Origin: Curtobacterium sp. 'Ferrero'
GTDB lineage: Bacteria; Actinomycetota; Actinomycetes; Actinomycetales; Microbacteriaceae
Direction: 5' to 3'
NCBI RefSeq assembly: GCF_002412165.1
Contig: NZ_NXIA01000012.1
Location: forward strand, 21,626 to 85,625
DNA: 64,000 nt
Positions 1 to 7,046 of the stretch are shown here, in pieces. Below the pieces are notes generated by a model. It was not told the origin of the DNA and did no database searches. It saw nothing but the letters and a program-made list of their open reading frames with translations. The translations under genes were made by a program, and so were the position numbers. Within the stretch, counting starts at the first letter, position 1; every line of letters starts with the position of its first letter.

Positions 1-52
1 CGGTGAGCTTGACGCGGGTGTCGCTCAGCTTGTCGACGGTGCTGGTGGCCAA
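1..52 (-). CDS. tig: Trigger factor, N-terminal fragment (runs off the window)
   Basis: Reading leftward from a TTG at 52-50, the 17 visible codons give MATSTVDKLSDTRVKLT, which matches the conserved start of trigger factor (a TVEKLSPTRVKL-type sequence), the ribosome-bound peptidyl-prolyl isomerase chaperone. An AGGAG ribosome binding site sits about 8 bases before the TTG, which supports this rare start. The rest of the gene lies outside the window. tRNA-Pro follows on the same strand side, upstream of the start. Confidence 0.82.
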   Translation of the reverse strand, partial: MATSTVDKLSDTRVKLT

Positions 53-88
53 GGGATGTACTCCTGTTGGTTGACGTTCTTGTGGACC

Positions 89-165
89 TGGTCGGGGCGA
101 CAGGATTTGAACCTGCGACCTCCCGCTCCCAAAGCGGGCGCTCTACCAAGCTGAGCTACGCCCCG
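89..165 (-). tRNA. tRNA-Pro (anticodon TGG)
   Basis: A complete cloverleaf is visible. The 7 bp acceptor stem is CGGGGCG/CGCCCCG, the D stem is GCTC/GAGC, the anticodon stem is CCCGC/GCGGG around loop TTTGGGA with anticodon TGG, and the T arm contains TTCAAAT. The discriminator is A, and CCA is encoded at 91-89. Confidence 0.96.
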
Positions 166-301
166 TTTGACTGGGCCAGGGGTGGGCGCGCACGCCTGAC
201 GGCGCGGACGACCCCGATGAGTCTAGCGGTCCGGCGGTCCCGGGTTCCCTGGAGGTCTGGAGCGTCGTGGATCCGGGTCGTCCGGACGGGCCTGTGGAGG
301 A

Positions 302-592
302 TCAGTCGCCCTCGGCGCGCCGGCGCAGGTCCCGCCGCCACCGGAACCCGACGAGGACCTGCACGGCAGCGGCGGCCAGCACGAGCACGACGCCGAGGAC
401 GATCCGCCAGACGTGCAGGAGCGCGTGCACGGGCTGGCCCTGTGGATCCCCGAACAGCGCCGGTCGCAGCGAGAACACCACGGCCGCGAGGACCACCAGC
501 ACGTAGGAGACGACCCGCGACCACCGGATCCGTCGCGCGTCGCGGTCACTCGGTGGGAGGACCACGCGAGAGCGTCCGTCGTGGGGTGGCAT
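302..592 (-). CDS. Small hypothetical membrane protein (96 aa)
   Basis: The product has a charged N-terminus (residues 1-27) rich in Arg, then two hydrophobic segments at about 27-45 and 62-85, and ends in an Arg-rich tail. This predicts two membrane helices with both ends inside. The ATG at 592 was chosen because upstream in-frame codons run toward the tRNA-Gly gene. It lies between tRNA-Pro and tRNA-Gly. I do not recognise a family, and no function can be given. Confidence 0.6.
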   Translation of the reverse strand: MPPHDGRSRVVLPPSDRDARRIRWSRVVSYVLVVLAAVVFSLRPALFGDPQGQPVHALLHVWRIVLGVVLVLAAAAVQVLVGFRWRRDLRRRAEGD

Positions 593-646
593 GTCGGTCG
601 CTGTTCGTCCGCTACGATGGTCGGGCTGCGACTCGTGCGCAGCCGC

Positions 647-717
647 GGGGATGTAGCTCAATGGTAGAGCCCCAGTCTTCCAAACTGGCTACGCGGGTTC
701 GATTCCCGTCATCCCCT
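647..717 (+). tRNA. tRNA-Gly (anticodon TCC)
   Basis: The acceptor stem is GGGGATG/CATCCCC, the D arm is GCTC-AATGGTA-GAGC, the anticodon stem is CCAGT/ACTGG around loop CTTCCAA with anticodon TCC, and the T arm is GCGGG-TTCGATT-CCCGT. The discriminator is T and CCA is not encoded (the next bases are CCG). Confidence 0.96.
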
Positions 718-836
718 CCGTGCTCGTCATCGCCCGTGCTCGTCAGGCGCTGCGCTCCCGCTCTGGTCGCGGTGACGGAGCTCGATCTCCGTCATCTCTC
801 CACACCCCCCACGGGCGGGTCTCGGCTCTGAACCCC

Positions 837-1126
837 TCAGGCGTCGCCGAAGGTGGGCGTGACGTGCGGGCGGTCACCGAGCTCGACCTCGGCACGACGA
901 CGCTCGACAGCCCGGAGCGGCAGGAGGTACCCGCCGTCCTTCGGGAAGAGCGAGGTCGTCCACGACACCGTGCCGATCGACACGCGGGCCGGGATCACGC
1001 CCACCCGTAGGTGAGCATCGGCGCGAGATCGTGGATCGTCTCGGCAGCGTCTGATGGCACGACGGCGTAGAAGAACGGCGCCGGGCCGCGCCACTCGATG
1101 ACCTCGCCGTCGAACTCGATCTCCAC
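837..1126 (-). pseudogene. Frameshifted copy of a DUF1905-like gene
   Basis: This is a degraded duplicate of the intact gene at 2276-2566. Its start (GTG at 1126) and stop (837) align with the intact copy, but it is 290 bases long rather than 291. One base is missing near 998-1003, where the intact copy reads ATCACACCCCACCC and this one ATCACGCCCACCC. The first ~40 codons (to the equivalent of APMLTYG) are in one frame and the rest (VIPARVSIG onward) in another. The -10-like box upstream is also changed (TGCGAT here, TACGAT in the intact copy). Several in-frame substitutions show the copies have been diverging for some time. The family resembles DUF1905, small beta-barrel proteins of unknown function. 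Confidence 0.7.
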
Positions 1127-1172
1127 GCGGCGATCGCACGACGTCGGGCGGACCGATCTGCGGATCGACAGT

Positions 1173-1220
1173 TGGCCGATCCGGTGCGCGGATCCCGAGG
1201 GTCGTGCACCGGATCGGCCA
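1173..1220. repeat. Hairpin, TGGCCGATC family, copy 1
   Basis: Perfect 15 bp arms TGGCCGATCCGGTGC (1173-1187) and GCACCGGATCGGCCA (1206-1220) enclose an 18 base loop containing GCGGATCCCGAG. Nearly the same hairpin stands at 2613-2660 beside the second DUF1905 copy, and a related one at 17878-17925. There is no T-run, so it is not a classic intrinsic terminator. Confidence 0.7.
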
Positions 1221-1395
1221 CGGCCGAATCAGAACGCGCGCGCACAACGGACCCGGGGCGAACCCGGATCAGCACCAGCACCAACACCAGCACGGCGCAT
1301 CGCCTGGACGAACGGCCAGGTCTTCCTCGCAACGTCCGACGCTGCGGAGCGTGTCGCCACCGTTGTCAGCACCGCAGCAGGAAGCTGATGACTAT

Positions 1396-1435
1396 GCAAA
1401 GAAGTGTTTGCAAATGCTTCTTTGCGGTGTAGGCT
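1396..1435 (+). promoter_or_regulatory. Palindromic operator overlapping the regulator promoter
   Basis: Bases 1396-1425 form a 30 bp palindrome matching at 26 of 30 positions, with outer arms GCAAAGAAG and CTTCTTTGC and the inner core TTTGCAAA. A -35-like TTGCAA (1408-1413) lies in its centre, a 16 bp spacer follows, and a -10-like TAGGCT stands at 1430-1435, seven bases before the ATG at 1443. Binding here would block RNA polymerase directly, so autoregulation is the natural reading. Confidence 0.6.
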
Positions 1436-1442
1436 CACCGGC

Positions 1443-2039
1443 ATGACCCACGAACCCCGCGTCCTCGACGTCGCGGCCCTCAAGGCACTGGCGCACCCAC
1501 TCCGCGCCCGGCTGCTCGACCTGCTGTCGCAGCACGGGCCCTCCACGGCGACGACCCTCGGCGCGCGGCTCGGCGAGTCCAGCGGCTCGACGAGCTACCA
1601 CCTCCGCCAACTCGAGAAGCACGGCCTCGTGCACGAGCTCCCGGACCGCGGGACCGCCCGCGATCGGTGGTGGCAGCGCACCGAGGGCCGGTTCACCATC
1701 GGGAGCTCCGGAGCCGGCGCCCCCTCCCCTGCCGAGCAGACCGCGACGCAGCTCGCCGCACTCGCCCTGCAGGACTCCGAGAACGACCTGGTCCGCGACT
1801 GGACGACCCGCGACCAGCAGTCGGTGCCCGCGGAGTGGCGGGGGGTCTCGGGTTCGAGCACATACCTCGCCCTGACACCGGACGAGTACGACGCGATGTG
1901 GCAGGAGATCGCAGCGGTCGTCGACCGCTACCGCGCCGTGCGCGGTCGTGTCGTCGACCTCCCGGAGGGGGTCCGGCGCGTCTTCACCCAGGTACGCACC
2001 GTCCCGATCATCGACGACCACGAGGAGCAGCAGCCGTGA
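1443..2039 (+). CDS. ArsR-like winged-helix transcriptional regulator (198 aa)
   Basis: The N-terminal half is a typical ArsR/HTH_20 winged helix. ALKALAHPLRARLLDLL (about residues 10-26) is the first helix pair, and ARLGESSGSTSYHLRQLEKHGLV (about 41-63) holds the recognition helix, followed by a wing near 64-80. The C-terminal half (about 85-198) is helical with no cysteine pair for metal binding, so the inducer is unknown. The start at 1443 fits a leaderless transcript (TAGGCT seven bases upstream) and removes an unlikely 13-residue extension. The next gene overlaps its stop, so the two are translated together. Confidence 0.82.
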   Translation: MTHEPRVLDVAALKALAHPLRARLLDLLSQHGPSTATTLGARLGESSGSTSYHLRQLEKHGLVHELPDRGTARDRWWQRTEGRFTIGSSGAGAPSPAEQTATQLAALALQDSENDLVRDWTTRDQQSVPAEWRGVSGSSTYLALTPDEYDAMWQEIAAVVDRYRAVRGRVVDLPEGVRRVFTQVRTVPIIDDHEEQQP

Positions 2040-2272
2040 CCACCTACCAGCCGCGCACGCTCCCGACGCCCCCGGTCTCCACCGTCGAGGTCCTGACCAA
2101 CCGGCTCGGTCTGGCCCTCGTCCGCTGGAGCATCCGGCACGCCGAGCGCCGCGCCCTCCGAGCAGCCGCCGACCGCGAGCACGCCCTGCGCCGGGCTGCC
2201 GGCGTCGACACTCCGCCGCTGACGAGCGCGACGACCGACCTCGTCCGGGTGCAGGTCACGCGGCGCTGGTGA
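2036..2272 (+). CDS. Small basic hypothetical protein (78 aa) coupled to the regulator
   Basis: A GTG at 2036 overlaps the regulator's TGA in a GTGA junction, the usual sign of translational coupling. The protein has an Arg-rich central helix (about residues 22-55, WSIRHAERRALRAAADRE) and no signal peptide or membrane segment. I do not recognise a family. Its pairing with the regulator suggests it acts with it or is its target. Confidence 0.6.
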   Translation: MTTYQPRTLPTPPVSTVEVLTNRLGLALVRWSIRHAERRALRAAADREHALRRAAGVDTPPLTSATTDLVRVQVTRRW

Positions 2273-2275
2273 CCG

Positions 2276-2566
2276 TCAGGCGTCGCCGAGGGTGAGCGTC
2301 ACGTGCGGGACGTCGCCGAGCTCGACACCCGCACGACGTCGCTCGACGGCACGGAGCGGCACGAGGTAGCCGCCGTCCTTCGGGAACAGCGAGGTCATCC
2401 ACGTCACGCTGCCGATCGACACGTTGGCCGGGATCACACCCCACCCGTAGGTGAGCATCGGCGCGAGCTCGTGGATCGTCTCGGCAGCGTCGGGCGGCAC
2501 GACGGCGTAGAAGAACGGCGCCGGGCCGCGCCACTCGATGACCTCGCCGTCGAACTCGATCTCCAC
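2276..2566 (-). CDS. DUF1905-like protein (96 aa)
   Basis: The protein shows the layout of small DUF1905-type beta-barrel proteins: an opening strand (EIEFDGEVIEWRG), the AVVPPDAA segment, a central VIPANVSIGSVTWMTSLFPKDGGYLVPL block, and a closing strand after GVELGDVPHVTL. The function of the family is not established. The GTG at 2566 was chosen because TACGAT lies six bases upstream with no ribosome binding site, which fits a leaderless transcript. A frameshifted duplicate lies at 837-1126, so the regulator pair sits between two copies. It converges on the gene ending at 2272. Confidence 0.62.
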   Translation of the reverse strand: MEIEFDGEVIEWRGPAPFFYAVVPPDAAETIHELAPMLTYGWGVIPANVSIGSVTWMTSLFPKDGGYLVPLRAVERRRAGVELGDVPHVTLTLGDA

Positions 2567-2612
2567 GCGGCGATCGTACGACGTCGGGCGAGCCGGTTCC
2601 CGGATCCGGCGA

Positions 2613-2660
2613 TGGCCGATCCGGTGCGCGGATCCCGAGGATCGTGCACCGGATCGGCCA
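2613..2660. repeat. Hairpin, TGGCCGATC family, copy 2
   Basis: The same 15 bp arms as copy 1 (2613-2627 and 2646-2660) surround a loop differing by one base. It lies about 47 bp upstream of the intact DUF1905-like gene, exactly as copy 1 lies upstream of the broken one, so it was duplicated with the gene. Confidence 0.7.
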
Positions 2661-2677
2661 AACGAAGCCGAGGTCAT

Positions 2678-2785
2678 GTCCGACGCACGCCGACGGGACG
2701 GGCGCACTCCGCGCCTCCAGGCCGGTGCCAGGTCCGACGCGCGCCGGCGGGACGGACGCACCCCCGCGCCTCCGGGCCGGTGCCG
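2678..2785. repeat. Two 54 bp imperfect tandem repeats
   Basis: Copies 2678-2731 and 2732-2785 both begin GTCCGACGC and end near GGCCGGTGCC, with about eight differences. Each carries a GCGCCTCC motif like that in terminator hairpins elsewhere in the window. They lie just beyond the stop of the Endo H-like gene and may help end its transcription. Confidence 0.5.
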
Positions 2786-2834
2786 GAGACGCGGGGCGCG
2801 GGGCGCGCAGAGCGAGCCGTCGGGACGACGCGTG

Positions 2835-3794
2835 TCAGTGGTACGTCGCGGCCTGCCCGTAGAGGACCTGCGTGAACGACGAGACGTACGGCGAGACGTC
2901 ACCGTCCGGCAGGTTGTACGTCATGAAGACGCCGTACCCGTCCGCCTTGGTGCGCTCTGCCAGGGACACGGCGGTCAACTGCGGGGTGTTCTGGATGTCG
3001 ACCGCGGCCGCCGAGAGCTGCGCCTTCGTCAGGCCCGGGATCGACGGCGCCGAGTAGGTGCCGTAGTACGGGTTCCAGGCGTAGTCGAGCTGCGAGCCGA
3101 TGGCCGGGCTCGACGACGACAGGGCGTCCGAAGCCGGGCCGATGTCGTAGAACGAGATGAGCTTGCCGGGCATGTCCGCGCGGAGGGCGCTGATCAGCCA
3201 CCCGATGGACTGCTGGTTCGGCTGCGGGGTGCCGTTCGTGCCGTAGTCGGAGTACTCGTCGTCGAGGTCGACGCCGTCGAGCCCGTACTTCGCCACGGTC
3301 GCGGAGACCTGTGCCGCGAAGTCCGCCGCGGCAGCCTGCGTCGGGAAGTTCGCGATCCCGGCGCCCTGGTGGTTGCCGAGGATCGACAGCGAGACCTTGA
3401 TGCCCTTCGCCTGCAGCGGGCGGATCTGCGTCGCGGCGTCGTCGAGTGTGCGCTGCACGTTCTCGTTGTTGTACAGGACCGCCTTCGACCCGTCCCAGTT
3501 GATGTTCGCGGCGAAGATGATCGCCACGTCGAACGCGTTCGCGCCGTTCGCCAGGGTGTACCGGCCGACGTTCGACAGCTGGTCGTTGTTGACCTCGACG
3601 TAGGCGATGCTCGTCGGCCCCGCCTTGGTCGGGGCGGCGTGGGGCTGCTTGCCGTGACCGACACCGTGGTGCGCGCCGACGCCGTGCGCCAGTCCCGTGG
3701 GCGACGGCGCCGCCGAGGCCGCGGCCGGCACCAGCGGTGCCGCCACCATCGCGGCGATCGCCGCGACGATGCTGAGCTTCGTGGACTTCTTCAT
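2835..3794 (-). CDS. Secreted GH18 endo-beta-N-acetylglucosaminidase, Endo H-like (319 aa)
   Basis: This enzyme is predicted to cut between the two core GlcNAc residues of high-mannose N-glycans. Residues 1-29 form a signal peptide (MKKSTK, hydrophobic core, ASA-like cleavage site), followed by a His/Gly-rich linker to about residue 58 and one TIM-barrel domain. DGVDLDDE at 173-180 is the GH18 DxxDxDxE motif with Glu180 as acid/base, and DEYSDYGTNG matches Endo H rather than chitinases. A GAGGAG ribosome binding site precedes the ATG. The gene has its own upstream region after the mannosidase terminator, and a TGAACCGG half-site (3814-3821) resembling the LacI operator at 11544 lies 19 bp before the start. 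It would release glycans outside the cell for the neighbouring importer. Confidence 0.86.
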   Translation of the reverse strand: MKKSTKLSIVAAIAAMVAAPLVPAAASAAPSPTGLAHGVGAHHGVGHGKQPHAAPTKAGPTSIAYVEVNNDQLSNVGRYTLANGANAFDVAIIFAANINWDGSKAVLYNNENVQRTLDDAATQIRPLQAKGIKVSLSILGNHQGAGIANFPTQAAAADFAAQVSATVAKYGLDGVDLDDEYSDYGTNGTPQPNQQSIGWLISALRADMPGKLISFYDIGPASDALSSSSPAIGSQLDYAWNPYYGTYSAPSIPGLTKAQLSAAAVDIQNTPQLTAVSLAERTKADGYGVFMTYNLPDGDVSPYVSSFTQVLYGQAATYH

Positions 3795-3861
3795 GACACT
3801 CCTCTTCGAGTGATGAACCGGCCGACGGGTGCCGACCGGGGGTCGGCGAGCGCCGACCAGG

Positions 3862-3894
3862 CCGCCGCCGGGGCACCCGAAGCCCCGGCGGCGG
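3862..3894 (-). terminator. Hairpin terminator after the GH38 gene
   Basis: Perfect 13 bp arms CCGCCGCCGGGGC (3862-3874) and GCCCCGGCGGCGG (3882-3894) surround a 7 base loop just past the stop codon at 3899. There is no T-run, as usual for this GC-rich genome. Confidence 0.65.
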
Positions 3895-3898
3895 AGTC

Positions 3899-6800
3899 TC
3901 AGGCGTCGGTCCGTGGGAAGCGGAACGTGCGCACCTCGTACGCATCGACCGGGAACGCGGCGACGCCGTCGGTGACCGAGGCCACACCGGGCAGGGCCGC
4001 GTCGGGCTCCTCGAGCAGCGTGACCTCGACCGGATCGCCGAAGACCGCGCCCGAGGCGGGCCCCGCACCGGCCCCGGGCACCGCGATGCCGCCGGTCCCC
4101 CGGCGTCCGGACGGCTCGTACACGCGGACGACCAGGTCACCCGAGCGGTCGTCGGCGAGCTTGACGCTCGACAGCACGATGTCGCCGGAGACCTGCACGA
4201 GCGGCGCGAACCCCTGCGCACCCGTGACCGTGCGTGCGGGGGCGTTCATGACGACTCCGGCCGCCGTGGCGCCGAGCTGGTCGGTCCCGATGACGATCCC
4301 GTACCGGTGCGTCTGCACACCCTGGTCGGTCTCGGGGTCGGGGAACCGCGGCGCGCGGAGCAGCGAGAGCCGCACGGTCGTGGTGACGTGGCCGTCGACG
4401 GCGTCACGAGTCGTGTCGAACCCGTGGATCGAGTCGTTCACCAGTGCGACGCCGAACCCGGGCTCCTCCACGAGGACGTACCGGTGCATCGAGGTCTCGA
4501 ACTTCGCGGCCTCCCACGAGGTGTTCGTGTGGGTCACCCGCTTCTGCGCACCGAACTGGGTCTCGGCGACGGTGTGCTCCGCCCGGACGTCGAGCGGGAA
4601 CGCCACCTTGAGGAACTTCTCGGTCTCGTGCCAGTCGGTGACCTGCGCGAACTCGACCGTGCGGGAACCCGGGGCGAGCGTGATCTCCTGCGTGACGGTC
4701 GAGTTGCCGAACGCCCGGGCGACGGTGACCCGCGCGGTGCCGTCGACGTCGACCGAGGCGGCGAGCGAGGTGACGTCGACGAGGTCCTCGACCCGGTTGC
4801 GGTAGTAGCGGTCGACGTCCCACGCGTCCCACATGTTCGGGAAGTCCTGGTGGAGCTGGAGCAGGTTCGCGACCTGCCCGGGTGCGATCGCCTCGCGTCC
4901 GGTGGTCAGGTCGACGGCACTCGTCACGAGGCCACGGCCGTCGACGACGACCCGGACCAGCTCGTTCGTCAGGACGTACCCGCCGTCCTGCTCGGCGAGC
5001 GACACCGGGTTCGTCGCCGCCACGTCGGTCGCCGCGATCGCGCCCTGCGCGGGTGCGCCGGCCTGGAGGAACGGGGCCGGGTTGACCACGACGGTCGCGT
5101 CGCCGACACCGGCGAGCGCCGACAGCGCCCGCTCGATGATCGCCGACAGTGCGGCTGCAGTCTCGGCGTACTTCGCGACCGCTTCGCGGTGCACCCAGGC
5201 GATCGAGGTGCCCGGGAGGATGTCGTGGAACTGCTGCAGGAGGACCTGCTGCCACAGCGCGTCGAGCTCGTCGTACGGGTACGCGAAGTCGGTGCGGGCG
5301 GCGGCGGTCGCTGCCCACAGCTCGGCCTCGATCAGGAGCTGCTCGCAGCGGCGGTTGCCCTGCTTGGTCTGGTGCTGGCTGGTCAGGGTGGCGCGGTGGA
5401 GCTCGAGGTAGAGCTCCCCCACCCACACCGGCGGGTTCGGCAGCTCGGACTTCGCCCGCTCGAAGAACGCGTCCGGGTGCTCCCAGCGGACCTTGGCGCT
5501 GCCCTCGAGGTCGGCGAGCCGCGCGGCCGTGCCGGTCATCTCGCGGGTGGTCCCACCGCCGCCGTCACCCCACCCGACGGGCGCGATGGAGCCCGTCGCC
5601 AGCCGGTTCTCGCGGAACTGCCGGGAGGCCTTCGCGACCTCTTCGCCGGAGAGCCGGGAGTTGTAGGTGTCCATCGACGGGAAGTGCGAGAACACCCGCG
5701 AGCCGTCGATGCCCTCCCAGAGGAACGTGTGGTGCGGGAACTTGTTCACCTGGTTCCACGAGATCTTCTGCGTGAAGAACCACTCGAAGCCCGCGCGGCG
5801 CATGAGCTGCGGCAGGGCCGGCGAGTAGCCGAAGCTGTCCGGCAGCCAGACGCCCTTCGGTCGGATCCCGAACTCCCGCTCGAAGAACCGCTGGCCCTGC
5901 GAGAACTGCCGCACGATGCTCTCGCCCGTCGGCATCACCGTGTCGGACTCCACCCACATGCCCCCGAGCGGCAGGAACCGACCGGCCTCGACAGCGGCCC
6001 GCACCCGGGCGTACACCTCGGGCCGGTGCTCCTTGATCCACGCGTACTGCTGCGCGCTCGACATGCCGTACAGGAAGTCGTCGGTCTGGTCGATGAGCTC
6101 GGTCATCGTCGACGTCGTGCGGGCGACCTTCCGGATCGTCTCGCGGACCGGCCAGAGCCAGGCGGAGTCGATGTGCGCGTGGCCGATCGCCGAGATCGTG
6201 TGGGCGGACGCGTCGGCCGGCGCCGCCAGGACCTCGGCGAGCGCCGCACGGGCGTCGGCAGCGGTCTCCGGGATGTGCTGCAGGTCGAGCCGGTCGAGGG
6301 CGTCGTCGAGGGCCTGCAGGATGCGCATCCGTCGGGGTCCGTCGGACAGCTGCGCCTGGAGTTCGAGCAGCACCTCGAGGTCGAGCGCGAGCTCGTGCAC
6401 CTCGGACTCGAACACGGCGAGGTCCATGCGGCGCGAGGTGTAGAGGCGCTTCGGGGACGAGGTCTCGATGTCGCCCTCGTGCGTGACGAGGAAGGGGTGG
6501 TAGTCGAGCAGGACCGGGTTCGACGCGGCCTCGACGAAGAGCTCCACGGTCTCGCCGCCCGCGGCCTCCTCGGCGACGAGGACCCACTGGTTGCGCGGGT
6601 TGATCGACTTCACCGGGGTGCCGTCGGCGAGGTACACCAGGCCCTCGCACTGGAAGCCCGGCATGTTCTTGTCGAAGCCGAGGTCGATCACGGCCTCCAC
6701 GCGACGCCCGGCCCACTCGGCCGGCACGGTGCCGCTCAGCCGGAACCACGTCGTGCCCCACGCCGCACCCCACGTCGTGCCGACCTCGTACGGCTCGAAG

Positions 6801-6955
6801 TCGAGCTGCAGGCCGGACGCGGGCGGGATCGGCTCCCCCGGCAACTCGTGCCAGGCGGTGTCGAGCGGTGTCGCCGTGGCGTGCACGGCGGGCAGGATCC
6901 GCTCGTCGAGGACCCGTCGGGCGCGTCCGGTGGTGAGGGGGATGTCGTCGTGCAT
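3899..6955 (-). CDS. GH38 alpha-mannosidase (1018 aa)
   Basis: This enzyme removes alpha-linked mannose from glycans, probably in the cytoplasm since no signal peptide is present. The catalytic domain starts near residue 255. HAHID at 259-263 supplies zinc ligands, and PDSFG at 372-376 carries the nucleophile Asp373. Further family blocks follow (FTQKISWNQVNKFPHHTF, then GWGDGGGG), and a large beta-rich C-terminal region completes the usual ~1000 aa length. The N-terminal ~250 residues form the usual beta-sandwich plus helical region of bacterial GH38. The ATG at 6955 has GGAAGG upstream. It lies 91 bp after the GH5 gene in the same direction, so it is probably part of the importer operon. 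Trimming high-mannose glycans released by the Endo H-like enzyme is the likely role. Confidence 0.95.
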   Translation of the reverse strand: MHDDIPLTTGRARRVLDERILPAVHATATPLDTAWHELPGEPIPPASGLQLDFEPYEVGTTWGAAWGTTWFRLSGTVPAEWAGRRVEAVIDLGFDKNMPGFQCEGLVYLADGTPVKSINPRNQWVLVAEEAAGGETVELFVEAASNPVLLDYHPFLVTHEGDIETSSPKRLYTSRRMDLAVFESEVHELALDLEVLLELQAQLSDGPRRMRILQALDDALDRLDLQHIPETAADARAALAEVLAAPADASAHTISAIGHAHIDSAWLWPVRETIRKVARTTSTMTELIDQTDDFLYGMSSAQQYAWIKEHRPEVYARVRAAVEAGRFLPLGGMWVESDTVMPTGESIVRQFSQGQRFFEREFGIRPKGVWLPDSFGYSPALPQLMRRAGFEWFFTQKISWNQVNKFPHHTFLWEGIDGSRVFSHFPSMDTYNSRLSGEEVAKASRQFRENRLATGSIAPVGWGDGGGGTTREMTGTAARLADLEGSAKVRWEHPDAFFERAKSELPNPPVWVGELYLELHRATLTSQHQTKQGNRRCEQLLIEAELWAATAAARTDFAYPYDELDALWQQVLLQQFHDILPGTSIAWVHREAVAKYAETAAALSAIIERALSALAGVGDATVVVNPAPFLQAGAPAQGAIAATDVAATNPVSLAEQDGGYVLTNELVRVVVDGRGLVTSAVDLTTGREAIAPGQVANLLQLHQDFPNMWDAWDVDRYYRNRVEDLVDVTSLAASVDVDGTARVTVARAFGNSTVTQEITLAPGSRTVEFAQVTDWHETEKFLKVAFPLDVRAEHTVAETQFGAQKRVTHTNTSWEAAKFETSMHRYVLVEEPGFGVALVNDSIHGFDTTRDAVDGHVTTTVRLSLLRAPRFPDPETDQGVQTHRYGIVIGTDQLGATAAGVVMNAPARTVTGAQGFAPLVQVSGDIVLSSVKLADDRSGDLVVRVYEPSGRRGTGGIAVPGAGAGPASGAVFGDPVEVTLLEEPDAALPGVASVTDGVAAFPVDAYEVRTFRFPRTDA

Positions 6956-7046
6956 GGGGTCCTTCCGGGAGGGAGGGTCGGCGTCGCTGCCGGCAGCAGG
7001 GCGGATGGGATGGTCGGGGGCGTCGCCCGGGGCAGGCGTCGCCCGG

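Larger units (their letters stand above)
1127..1442. other. 316-base gap with hairpin and operator, no gene
   Basis: No convincing gene is visible. The left part holds a 15 bp inverted repeat (1173-1220) and the right part the promoter/operator of the ArsR-like gene (1396-1435). The sequence between 1221 and 1395 shows nothing else I can name. Confidence 0.5.

Noticed and set aside
67..831. Open frames through the two tRNA genes at the left end
   Set aside because: They cross both tRNAs and have random Arg/Pro-rich composition.
2835..3794. Chitinase assignment for the GH18 protein
   Set aside because: The motif DGVDLDDEYSDYG and the short single-domain barrel match Endo H-type enzymes better than chitinases, and the neighbours handle mannose.
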